Shown here piece by piece: positions 53,502-61,222 of a DNA stretch of 64,000 bases (position 1 is its first letter; each line of letters begins with the position of its first letter). The notes beneath the pieces are model-generated. The model ran no database searches. It was not told the origin of the DNA and saw only the letters and a list, made by a program, of their open reading frames with translations. The DNA lies in contig DASXES010000008.1 in assembly GCA_036489975.1 (NCBI GenBank), positions 13,738 to 77,737 on the forward strand, written 5' to 3'. Source of the stretch: Roseiarcus sp036489975. Its GTDB lineage: Bacteria; Pseudomonadota; Alphaproteobacteria; Rhizobiales; Beijerinckiaceae. The position numbers and the translations under genes were made by a program.

Positions 53502-54392
53502 TCAGCCCCGCTGCATGGACTGGCTGCGCTCGGCAAGCACGGACTGGAGATATTGCCCGTACGCGCTCTTGCCGAAGCGCGCGATGAGGCGCTCGAACTG
53601 GGCGACGTCGATGAAGCCGAGGTCGAGGGCGATTTCCTCCGGGCAACTGATCTTGGTCCCCTGTCGCTGCTCGAGCGTGCGCACGAAGCTCGCCGCGTCG
53701 ATCAGCGAGTCGGGCGTTCCGGTGTCGAGCCAGGCGAAGCCGCGTCCCATCCGCTCGACCCCCAACGTCCCGGCTTCGAGATAGACGCGATTGACGTCCG
53801 TGATCTCGTACTCGCCGCGCGCCGAGGGTTTCAGCGCTTTGGCGATCTCGACGACCCTTGAATCGTAGAAATAGAGGCCGGTCACCGCCCAGTGCGACCT
53901 GGGGACGGCGGGCTTCTCCTCGATCGAGACTGCGCGGCCGGCGGAATCGAATTCGACCACCCCGTAGCGCTCCGGGTCTGGCACGTGATAGGCGAACACG
54001 GTCGCGCCGCGCTCGCGTCCCGCCGCCCGCCGAAGCTGCTCGCTCAAGCCCGCGCCGTAGAAGATGTTGTCGCCGAGGACCAGCATCGCCGGGCCCCCGG
54101 CGACGAATGCCTCGCCGATGACGAACGCCTGCGCCAGACCATTGGGCTCCGGCTGCTCCGCATATTCGATCCGGATGCCCCATTCCGAGCCGTCGCCGAG
54201 CAGGCGGCGGAACATCGGCAGGTCGTGGGGTGTCGAAATGATCAGCGTCTCGCGGATCCCCGCCAGCATGACGACCGAGAGCGGATAATAGATCATCGGC
54301 TTGTCGTAGACGGGCACGAGCTGCTTCGAGACCGCAAGTGTGATCGGATGCAGCCTTGTGCCGGCGCCGCCCGCCAGAATGATGCCCTTCAT
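53502..54392 (-). CDS. rfbA: Glucose-1-phosphate thymidylyltransferase
   Basis: A 296-residue nucleotidyltransferase starting MKGIILAGGAGTRLHPITLAVSKQLVPVYDKPMIYYPLS, the RmlA signature. LVLGDNIFYG and EKPAVPRSHWAVTGLYFYD are also typical. It makes dTDP-glucose from dTTP and glucose-1-phosphate, the first step to dTDP-L-rhamnose. Last gene of the rfbC-rfbD-rfbB-rfbA order on the minus strand. Confidence 0.96.
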   Translation of the reverse strand: MKGIILAGGAGTRLHPITLAVSKQLVPVYDKPMIYYPLSVVMLAGIRETLIISTPHDLPMFRRLLGDGSEWGIRIEYAEQPEPNGLAQAFVIGEAFVAGGPAMLVLGDNIFYGAGLSEQLRRAAGRERGATVFAYHVPDPERYGVVEFDSAGRAVSIEEKPAVPRSHWAVTGLYFYDSRVVEIAKALKPSARGEYEITDVNRVYLEAGTLGVERMGRGFAWLDTGTPDSLIDAASFVRTLEQRQGTKISCPEEIALDLGFIDVAQFERLIARFGKSAYGQYLQSVLAERSQSMQRG

Positions 54393-54417
54393 AGTCGAGA
54401 AGCCCCGCCTGTCTTTT

Positions 54418-55488
54418 TCAAGCCAAAGTTCCGGCCTCGGCGATGACGCCGAGACGCTCGCCGGAATAGACCTTGTCTCTCAGCGGGCGCCACCACCATT
54501 CGTTGTCGAGATACCAGCGCACCGTCTTCTCGATCCCGCTCTCGAACGTCTCGTGCGCGCGCCAGTCAAGCTCGCGCTCCAGTTTCGTCGCGTCGATCGC
54601 GTAGCGCTGATCGTGGCCCGGCCGATCGGTGACGAAGGAAATGAGCGAGTCGTGCGCGCCTGGCCGGGGGCGAAGATCATCGAGGATGGCGCAGATGCGC
54701 ATGACGACATCAATGTTGCGGCGTTCGTTGCGGCCCCCGACATTGTATTTCTCGCCGATCCGGCCGCGCGCCACGATGAGATCGAGCGCGCGGGCGTGGT
54801 CCTCGACATAGAGCCAGTCGCGTATGTTCGAGCCCGCGCCATAGACCGGCAGGGGCTTGCCGTGCATGGCGTTGAGAATGACGAGCGGAATGAGCTTCTC
54901 GGGGAAATGATAGGGGCCGTAATTGTTCGAGCAGTTCGAGATCAGGGCGGGAAAGCCGTAGGTGCGCGCCCAGGCCGAAACCAGGTGATCGGCCGCAGCC
55001 TTCGAGGCGGAATAGGGCGAGCTTGGATCGTAGCGCGTCTCTTCCACAAACGCGCCATCGGGGCCTAGCGAGCCGTAAACCTCGTCGGTCGAGACGTGCA
55101 GGAAGCGAAAGCTGTCTCGCCGGGGCCCCGGCAGCGCCTGCCAATAGGCGCGCGCGGCCTCGAGCATCGAAAAGGCGCCGACGATGTTGGTCTGGATGAA
55201 CGCATCGCCCGCGGTAATCGAGCGATCGACGTGGCTCTCGGCGGCGAGGTGAATCACATGGTCCGGAGCGAAAGTCTCGAACGCCTCCGTCACCGCGCGC
55301 CGATCGCAAATGTCGACCTTGGCGAAGCGATAGTTCGGCGCATTGTCGATTGTCGCCAGGGATTGCAGATTGCCGGCGTAGGTGAGCGCGTCGAGATTAA
55401 GAACGGAGGCGCCCTCGCCGACCAGGCGCCGGCACAAAGCCGAGCCGATAAATCCCGCGCCCCCGGTCACGAGCACTTTGCGCTGCAT
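54418..55488 (-). CDS. rfbB: dTDP-glucose 4,6-dehydratase
   Basis: A 356-residue extended SDR with VTGGAGFIGSALCRRLVGEG at the start, HLAAESHVDRSI, STDEVYGSLG and catalytic YSASKAAADHLV. ATG at 55488 gives the family N-terminus MQRKVLVTGG; the frame open to 55689 is unsupported. Converts dTDP-glucose to dTDP-4-keto-6-deoxyglucose. 25 bases before rfbA. Confidence 0.96.
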   Translation of the reverse strand: MQRKVLVTGGAGFIGSALCRRLVGEGASVLNLDALTYAGNLQSLATIDNAPNYRFAKVDICDRRAVTEAFETFAPDHVIHLAAESHVDRSITAGDAFIQTNIVGAFSMLEAARAYWQALPGPRRDSFRFLHVSTDEVYGSLGPDGAFVEETRYDPSSPYSASKAAADHLVSAWARTYGFPALISNCSNNYGPYHFPEKLIPLVILNAMHGKPLPVYGAGSNIRDWLYVEDHARALDLIVARGRIGEKYNVGGRNERRNIDVVMRICAILDDLRPRPGAHDSLISFVTDRPGHDQRYAIDATKLERELDWRAHETFESGIEKTVRWYLDNEWWWRPLRDKVYSGERLGVIAEAGTLA

Positions 55489-55546
55489 GAAGACCCCCGG
55501 TGAGTTTTGAGTTGCGATTCGTCGGGCGCGCGGTCCGCGTCGACGA

Positions 55547-56425
55547 TCATGGCAGAAGGCGGGCGCAGCAAACGGCCGCCGACTGGCGCCATTCCGGCAG
55601 CCTGAAACCATATACGCGACTGAGCTTTTCGTTGTCGAGGCGGGAATTGGCCGGCCTTCGGGCGGGGGTCGGGTAGTCGGCGGTCGCAATGCGCTTGACG
55701 CGGGTCTGTCTCCGGCCTCGCGCCGCCGCCTCGTGAAATATGGCTTCGGCGAAATCCGCCCAGGTCGCCTCGCCCGAGCCGGTCATGTGAAAGACGCCCC
55801 TGAGCGCCGGCGATGAATCCTCCTTCACTCGCGCGGCGATCGCGATGAGGGCGTCGGCGATGTCTGACGCCGACGTCGGATTGCCGCGCTGGTCGGCGAC
55901 CACGCCGACCTCGTCGCGCGTCTCGTTGAGCCTCAGCATGGTGCGGAGGAAATTCGCCCCGAACGGGCTGTAGACCCAGGCGGTGCGCAGGACGACGCTA
56001 TTTTCGCAGCGCTCGGCGACGCGCTTCTCGCCCACGAGTTTGGAGCGCCCATAGGCTCCGGTCGGGTTGGTCGGATCGTCCTCGCGATAGGCGCGGCCGA
56101 GACCGCCGTCGAACACGTAGTCGGTCGAGAGATGCAGGAGGGGAACCTTCAGCCGCGCCGCGGCTTCCGCGACATGCCCTGCCCCCTCGCCGTTGACCCG
56201 AACAGCCTCGGCCTCTTCCGCCTCCGCCTTGTCGACGGCCGTGTAGGCGGCGGCGTTGACGATCACGTCGGGCCGCGCCGCCTCAAGGCCGGCAAGAACC
56301 GAGGCGCGGTCGACAAGATCGAAAGCGGGGCGGCCGAGCGCCACGACCTCGGCCTTGGAGGCCGCGCGCTCGATGAGGGACGTCGCGACCTGGCCCTTCG
56401 ATCCGGTGACCGCGATTCGCATCAT
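55547..56425 (-). CDS. rfbD: dTDP-4-dehydrorhamnose reductase
   Basis: A 292-residue extended SDR: MRIAVTGSKGQVATSLIERA, VNAAAYTAVDKAEAEE (the RmlD signature), LSTDYVFDG and YGRSKLVGEKRV. Reduces the 4-keto group to give dTDP-L-rhamnose using NADPH. Start overlaps the rfbC stop (ATGA). The C-terminal WRQSAAVCCARLLP is slightly atypical but length is normal. Confidence 0.95.
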   Translation of the reverse strand: MMRIAVTGSKGQVATSLIERAASKAEVVALGRPAFDLVDRASVLAGLEAARPDVIVNAAAYTAVDKAEAEEAEAVRVNGEGAGHVAEAAARLKVPLLHLSTDYVFDGGLGRAYREDDPTNPTGAYGRSKLVGEKRVAERCENSVVLRTAWVYSPFGANFLRTMLRLNETRDEVGVVADQRGNPTSASDIADALIAIAARVKEDSSPALRGVFHMTGSGEATWADFAEAIFHEAAARGRRQTRVKRIATADYPTPARRPANSRLDNEKLSRVYGFRLPEWRQSAAVCCARLLP

Positions 56426-56976
56426 GCGAACAGGTCCGGCGCGTCCTTGAGCCTGGGCCAGCGGCGGTCCTTGTCCGACAGAACCGGGCCTCCGGCCGGC
56501 GACGGCCAGGCGATTCCGATGGCGGGATCGTCCCAGGCGACGCCCCGGTCGTTGGCGGCGGAATAGGGCGCGGTCGTCTTGTAGAGGACCTCGCAGTCGG
56601 GCTCGAGCGTGATGAAGGCGTGGGCGAATCCGATCGGCACCAGCAATTGGCGCCAGTTCCCGGCCGAGAGTTCGACGGCGACATGGTGGCCAAAGGTCGG
56701 CGATGAGCGCCTGACGTCGACCGCGACGTCGAGGATGGCGCCGCGCGCGCAGCGCACGAGCTTATCCTGCGCGAATGGCGGCGTCTGGAAGTGCAATCCG
56801 CGCAGGGTGCCGATCACGGCCGAATAGGAATGGTTGTCCTGGACGAAGGTGAAATCAAGACCCGCCTTGTCCCAGTCGGAGCGGTTGTAGACCTCGGAGA
56901 AAAACCCTCTCGCGTCGCCGTGCTTCTTCGGCGTGACAATCTTGACCGCCGGAATGGCGGTCTCTTCCACCTGCAT
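56422..56976 (-). CDS. rfbC: dTDP-4-dehydrorhamnose 3,5-epimerase
   Basis: A 184-residue cupin epimerase. Signature strands: DARGFFSEVYNRSDW, FVQDNHSYSAVIGTLRGLHFQ (catalytic His) and RGAILDVAVDVRRSSPTFG. ATG at 56976 (MQVEETAIPAVKIV) chosen over the frame open to 57108. First gene of the rhamnose cluster. dTDP-rhamnose goes into lipopolysaccharide O-chains or exopolysaccharide; no glycosyltransferase is adjacent. Confidence 0.95.
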   Translation of the reverse strand: MQVEETAIPAVKIVTPKKHGDARGFFSEVYNRSDWDKAGLDFTFVQDNHSYSAVIGTLRGLHFQTPPFAQDKLVRCARGAILDVAVDVRRSSPTFGHHVAVELSAGNWRQLLVPIGFAHAFITLEPDCEVLYKTTAPYSAANDRGVAWDDPAIGIAWPSPAGGPVLSDKDRRWPRLKDAPDLFA

Positions 56977-57120
56977 CGCGGACCCCCGTCCTTCGCCCGG
57001 CCGGTCCGGGCGCGGCATTCTTGCCAGAACCGGCCCCGCGCGGCCACCTCCAATCGGAGGGGGCCAAGGTTGGGGAGACGGGCGCCCAACGGCGCTCGCG
57101 CTGCGCACGTCCTTTATTAC

Positions 57121-57148
57121 CTAATATATATGTAGATAATTTTCTCAA
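57121..57148 (-). promoter_or_regulatory. Candidate promoter of the rhamnose cluster
   Basis: On the minus strand TTGAGA (57148-57143), 16-base spacer, TATTAG (57126-57121) in an AT-rich stretch about 145 bases upstream of rfbC. The AT content is unusual for the window and points to a promoter or leader. Confidence 0.4.
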
Positions 57149-57221
57149 GCCCAAAAAAAACGCGGAACTAAACGGGGTCCTAACCAACTGAAAACATTAG
57201 GGGGCGCCGGTAAAATTGCGG

Positions 57222-57914
57222 CTACGCCAACGCGCCCTCGTCCGGAGCCGGCCTTCCGCTGCTCGCGAGGCGTGCGCGCGCAAACTTCTGAAACGCTCGC
57301 GCCCGATGCGAGAGGGCGAGCGAGCCGTCGACGGGAATCCCGTGCTTTTCCTCCGAGCTCATCTCGCCGAAGGTGCGGCCGTGGCCGTCCGGGCGGAAAA
57401 TGGGATCGTAGCCAAATCCAGCCGTCCCGCGCGGCGGAAAGACCAGGGTTCCGTCCACCCGGCCCTCGAAGGTCTCGACCGCGCCGTCCGGCGAGGCCAG
57501 CGCCAGCACGCTGACGAAAGCCGCCCGCCACGGCTGCGGCGCGCCCCGCGCTTTCAGCTCGCTCTCAACACGGGCCATGGCGGCGCTAAAATCCTTGCTC
57601 CCGCCCGCCCATCGGGCCGAATAGATCCCGGGCGCGCCGTCCAGAGCCTCGACGCAGAGCCCGGAATCGTCGGCCAGCGCAACCATGCCCGACGCGCGCG
57701 CGGCCGCTTCCGCCTTCAGAATCGCGTTGTCGCGAAAGGTCGAACCCGTCTCCTCGGGCTCATCGAGACCGAGCGCGCCCGCGCCGAGCGTCTTCACGCC
57801 GAAGGGGCTCAGCAGCTCTTCGATCTCGCGGAGCTTGCCAGCGTTGTGGGTGGCGACGACAAGCGGTCCCGCGAGACCGCCTCGCTCGCCTGAACTCGGG
57901 CCTCCGCCACTCAA
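57222..57914 (-). CDS. rdgB: Non-canonical purine NTP pyrophosphatase (RdgB/HAM1)
   Basis: A 230-residue enzyme with LVVATHNAGKLREIEELL, ALADDSGLCVEALDGAPGIYSARWAG and FGYDPIFRPDGHGRTFGEM, the Ham1 signatures. It hydrolyses dITP, XTP and similar, keeping them out of DNA. No ATG exists near the family start; TTG at 57914 overlaps the stop of the M48 gene (TTGA), implying coupled translation, and gives a short 14-residue lead. Confidence 0.95.
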   Translation of the reverse strand: MSGGGPSSGERGGLAGPLVVATHNAGKLREIEELLSPFGVKTLGAGALGLDEPEETGSTFRDNAILKAEAAARASGMVALADDSGLCVEALDGAPGIYSARWAGGSKDFSAAMARVESELKARGAPQPWRAAFVSVLALASPDGAVETFEGRVDGTLVFPPRGTAGFGYDPIFRPDGHGRTFGEMSSEEKHGIPVDGSLALSHRARAFQKFARARLASSGRPAPDEGALA

Positions 57915-59404
57915 CGGACGACGATCTTGTAACGTCGCCCGCGAACGATCGCGGCGTCCCGCTCGAGGCCGTTGAGAATCAAGAACTGATCGAGCCATTG
58001 CGGCAAAAAACCCATCCGCGCGGCGAGCGTTTCAGCGGTATCGCCATTCGCCGCCTCAACAATTCTGATCTTTTCTGGCGCGGCCAGCGCCGAGTCCTGG
58101 GCGTTGACCAGACGGAACGAATCGAGCGAGGCCATGAAGCGCGAATCGACGGCGGGCGAAAGGTCGTGGGCGGCGTAAATGAGCCGATAGAGACGCCCGT
58201 TCAGCCGCACGGCGCCGAGGCGGAAGCTCCACTGGTCGCCGCGAGCGACCGCTGTGGCCGCCTCCAGGCCGTCGATCTTCTTCGGTTCAATCGATGTCGT
58301 CTTGACGCCGTCGATCCAGTCCGAGCCGATTGCGCTGGCGACCGGGGTCGACTCCGGAATCGTGATGCTGTCGAGGCGCAACGCCTCGCCGCTCGACTCG
58401 CCGACGCCGATCAGCGCGGCCGACTGATTGTCGAGCGTGAAGCCCTGCGGCGCATCAAAGGCGAAACCGAGTTTTGGATGAATGAAGGCGTTGTCACGCA
58501 CCACGCCCTGGGCCGGATCGTCGCCGAAGGCGAGGCCGTCTATGGCCGCGAGATACGCGTCGCGGCCGGTTTCGCCGGTCCCTGGCGCGCCGAATTGGCG
58601 CGCCTCTGCGGTCGCCTGGGCGATACGCTCCGGTGTCGAGGGGTGGGTCGCCATCATGTCGGGGCGATTGGCGGAGCCTGCGCCGGAGACTGAAGCGCGA
58701 AAGGCGCTCCATTCGCCAAGCGCGGTGAGGAACCGAGCCGCGCCGTAGGGGTCGTATCCGGCGCGGGCGATGGTCTTGATGCCGATCTGGTCAGCCGCGA
58801 ACTCCTGCGCGCGGGAAAAGCGGGCGATGGCGAGCTTCGAACGCGCCTCGACTTCATCCTCGGCCTGGCGCTGCGCGAGCAATAGCGAATTGACGCGCGA
58901 GAACAACGCCGTCGTCTTTTCGAACTCGGCCCGCTGGGCAGCATGGCGCGCGGTGATGTGGCCAATCTCGTGCGCCATGACGGCGGCGATTTCGGACGTA
59001 TCGTCCGCGAGAGCGAGAAGGCCGCGGGTGACGAAAATATCCCCCGAGGGCAGGGAGAAGGCGTTGACGATCGGAGAATTCAGCACCGTGACGCGGTAGG
59101 TCTGGCCCGGGGAGTCCGTGGCCTTCCCCAGCCTGGCGAGAACTCCGTCGAGATAGGCCTGGGTCGCCGGCGCGGAGTAGACGCCGCCGAACGCATCGAT
59201 CAGCCGCTTTCGCTCCGGGCTTGGCTTCTCTGTCGAGGCCACGCGCGGGGCTGGCGGGGGCAACACGGTGCCTGTGACCGGCGGGGGATCGTTCGGCGCG
59301 CAGGCCGTCAAGCCGAGCGCCAGCAAAGCCGCCAACGCAACCATAACGCGCCGGCCGCGCCAGGAAGCAGGCAAGCGTCCCAGTTTGTCCGGCCCGCCGC
59401 TCAT
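57911..59404 (-). CDS. M48 family metalloprotease lipoprotein with LysM-like tail
   Basis: A 497-residue protein. Lipoprotein signal with lipobox LGLTAC near residue 34. Zinc motif MAHEIGHITARHAAQ (HExxH) and a downstream Glu in AQEFAADQIGIKTI; BepA/LoiP-like periplasmic protease. The C-terminal about 50 residues (IVEAANGDTAETLAARMGFLPQWLDQFLILNGL...RYKIVVR) resemble a LysM fold. Probably outer-membrane protein quality control. Start overlaps the upstream gene (ATGA); end overlaps rdgB. Confidence 0.9.
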   Translation of the reverse strand: MSGGPDKLGRLPASWRGRRVMVALAALLALGLTACAPNDPPPVTGTVLPPPAPRVASTEKPSPERKRLIDAFGGVYSAPATQAYLDGVLARLGKATDSPGQTYRVTVLNSPIVNAFSLPSGDIFVTRGLLALADDTSEIAAVMAHEIGHITARHAAQRAEFEKTTALFSRVNSLLLAQRQAEDEVEARSKLAIARFSRAQEFAADQIGIKTIARAGYDPYGAARFLTALGEWSAFRASVSGAGSANRPDMMATHPSTPERIAQATAEARQFGAPGTGETGRDAYLAAIDGLAFGDDPAQGVVRDNAFIHPKLGFAFDAPQGFTLDNQSAALIGVGESSGEALRLDSITIPESTPVASAIGSDWIDGVKTTSIEPKKIDGLEAATAVARGDQWSFRLGAVRLNGRLYRLIYAAHDLSPAVDSRFMASLDSFRLVNAQDSALAAPEKIRIVEAANGDTAETLAARMGFLPQWLDQFLILNGLERDAAIVRGRRYKIVVR

Positions 59405-60261
59405 GGATCCGGTTTCACTTCTCCTGGCGCATCGACGTGACGCGCAATCTCGATCATCGCCGGATCGTCGACCTCGATTCTCGGACCGAACCGATCATCG
59501 AGGGCGCCGCGGGCCCTGATGGTCCGCCCGACCAACCCGCCGACCGGCCGCCCCTCTCGCGCCAAGGCTGTCTCCAGCTTGCGCGCGACCACGATCGTCG
59601 GACCGTCGCGGGGGACAACCTCAAGATAAAGGCGGGAGCGCGCAAATCCAACCCTTCGCACCATGCCTTCGATCACCACAAATCGGCCGGACCGGCGCCG
59701 GAGCTCCGCCAGATTAGACGATTGTATCACGGCAAATGCGGGGTCCCGCCATATTCCTAGTCCGCCCAGGCGCGCGCTGTCCTCGATTGTCAGCCGCTCC
59801 ACGGCGCACCCGCGTGTCTCGAACTCCGGGCGGACACGCGCGTAACCTGCCCTCAGCAGCTCCGCCGCCGTTGAACCGGCCGGCCCAGCCCGGGGATTTG
59901 AGACGACGAGGTCGGCGACGGTCCTGCCCCAACGATCGGTTCCCCCGGCCAGCAAGACAAGGTCCGCGTCCCGGCCGACCAATCGTTCTCTCAGGAAATC
60001 GCGCGCAGCCTTGGCGATTTCGGGCGAGCCTCGATCCGCGCTGGGCGCGTCCAACCCGCCAAGCCTCACGGTTCTGCCGTCGCTCAACCCAATATCGAGG
60101 CGCTCATCGACGCTGACCGGTTGAACACGCCCGCCCGCCCGGCCGCAGGCGGCAAGGGATGGGACGGCGAGAACGGCGGCGGCGAGCGCGGCGGAAACGC
60201 CGCAAAGCCGCCCAGCCGCCCAGAGCGATGCGCCGCCACGGTGCGCGAAGCGGAAATTCAT
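59401..60261 (-). CDS. Thermonuclease-like secreted protein
   Basis: A 286-residue protein with a signal/lipoprotein-like N-terminus (VSAALAAAVLAVPSLAACG) and an SNase-like domain (about 45-150; VRLGGLDAPSADRG, GGTDRWGRTVADLVV, ELLRAGYARVRPE). The C-terminal 120 residues contain an OB-like segment (GRFVVIEGMVRRVGFARSRLYLEV). Some expected staphylococcal-nuclease active-site residues are not obvious, so nuclease activity is uncertain. ATG at 60261; the open frame to 60357 runs into the tRNA. Stop overlaps the M48 start. Confidence 0.78.
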   Translation of the reverse strand: MNFRFAHRGGASLWAAGRLCGVSAALAAAVLAVPSLAACGRAGGRVQPVSVDERLDIGLSDGRTVRLGGLDAPSADRGSPEIAKAARDFLRERLVGRDADLVLLAGGTDRWGRTVADLVVSNPRAGPAGSTAAELLRAGYARVRPEFETRGCAVERLTIEDSARLGGLGIWRDPAFAVIQSSNLAELRRRSGRFVVIEGMVRRVGFARSRLYLEVVPRDGPTIVVARKLETALAREGRPVGGLVGRTIRARGALDDRFGPRIEVDDPAMIEIARHVDAPGEVKPDP

Positions 60262-60329
60262 GCTAAGCGCATGCCGCGCGGCGGCTCGCCTTGTCCACAA
60301 GTTGTTGGCCGCCAAGGCGTTGATCGAGG

Positions 60330-60406
60330 GTCCCGGTAGCTCAGCTGGATAGAGCACAGGTTTCCTAAACCTGGGGTCAGAGGTTCAAGTCCTCTCCGGG
60401 ACGCCA
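60330..60406 (+). tRNA. tRNA-Arg (anticodon CCT)
   Basis: A 77-base cloverleaf: acceptor arms GTCCCGG / CCGGGAC, D-arm GCTCAGCTGGATAGAGC, anticodon stem CAGGT/ACCTG with loop TTCCTAA (CCT, positions 60364-60366), T-arm AGAGGTTCAAGTCCTCT and encoded 3' CCA. Reads AGG codons. tRNA-Arg(CCT) is a frequent integration site for islands; accessory genes follow it here. Confidence 0.95.
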
Positions 60407-60970
60407 TATGAAGCAAAGGATTATGCTGTATTGTTGACCCGGGGCCGCAGCCCACTCCGGCGCAGGGGTATGCATTAGGGTAACGGCCGCCGCCCGGCGA
60501 TGCGTTCGGCATTCGCCGCCGACGGCAACTCACGCAAGGTGGCGGGCATTTCATTTCATTCGTCGTCGTCGCGCGGGTTAGCCAGGTTCACGGAGGCGCA
60601 GCGGCGCAAAGCGTAGCGAACCACACTGCTCCGGGTGGCTATGCCTCGGCGCCATGGACGACCCGGTCTTGTGCCGCCCGCGTGCACCCGCGGAAATTTA
60701 TCGTTTCGTCTCCGGTCGGAGCGGAGAAGTCGGCGCAACTCAGCGTCGGATCGCCGTAGTCGGGGAAAGAGATCGTGTTCGCCGCGAACGCTGGCGAGAC
60801 GGCCACCGCGGACGCGAGCGGCAACAGTGAGATCTTCACTTCCTCCAATACCCCGTCTACACCGCCGGAAGGCTCCGATGGCGGTGTCGTGAACAGCACG
60901 CTCTCCATAGCCAATCGCCACTATCAAGCGGAGTTGAGCCTTGAGACGCTCGTCTGGACGAGAGGGCAAC
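60407..60970. other. Degraded sequence after the tRNA
   Basis: About 560 bases with no intact recognisable gene apart from one signal-peptide-like fragment on the minus strand. No integrase or obvious direct repeat of the tRNA 3' end can be seen within the window. Looks like worn boundary DNA of an island. Confidence 0.45.
60639..60839 (-). pseudogene. Possible truncated secreted protein
   Basis: A 66-codon frame from GTG at 60839. The first 20 residues (VKISLLPLASAVAVSPAFAA) look like a signal peptide, followed by NTISFPDYGDPTLSCADFSA. A GGAGG lies only two bases before the GTG, too close to be ideal. The end (RAAQDRVVHGAEA) looks like read-through. Likely a broken gene; alternatively a chance frame. 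Confidence 0.3.
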
Positions 60971-61078
60971 ATGTCGCTTGCGGGACTGCGCGAGCGAATG
61001 ATGTGCCCGCGGTGCGGCAACCGGCGTGTCGACCTGATTTTCGATCCCCGCCGATGGCCTCGCGCGCAGGCGTTGTGA
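60971..61078 (+). CDS. Short zinc-ribbon-like fragment
   Basis: A 35-residue ORF, MSLAGLRERMMCPRCGNRR at the start, then VDLIFDPRRWP. The CPRCGNRRVDLIFDP part resembles the C-terminal zinc ribbon of small Rhizobiales proteins of unknown function that carry a CPRCGSRRV motif. Only half of such a protein would be left; a stop lies shortly upstream in frame. Probably a remnant. Confidence 0.35.
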   Translation: MSLAGLRERMMCPRCGNRRVDLIFDPRRWPRAQAL

Positions 61079-61222
61079 GGCTCGAACGGCATGTGCAACC
61101 TCTACAGTGTCACCGAGCGGGCCTGTTGAGAGGCGGGTACCGTGGAGAGCGGGGCGCCCGCAATCTGGACTGACGGACGGAACCCGTCGGGCAAATCTCC
61201 CTTGGACGGGAGTGCCCCCCAC

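Noticed and set aside
60258..60554. 98-aa minus-strand ORF containing RRGLEPLTPGLGNLCSIQLSYRDP
   Set aside because: It is the reverse complement of tRNA-Arg; this peptide is a well-known artefact of translating tRNA antisense.
60556..61098. 180-aa minus-strand ORF
   Set aside because: Arg/His-rich composition ORF overlapping two other short frames; no motif or start signal.
61142..61222. GTG-initiated 27-residue extension of the TIR-STAND protein
   Set aside because: The TIR fold begins right after the ATG at 61223 and the extension has no conserved character; not fully excluded.
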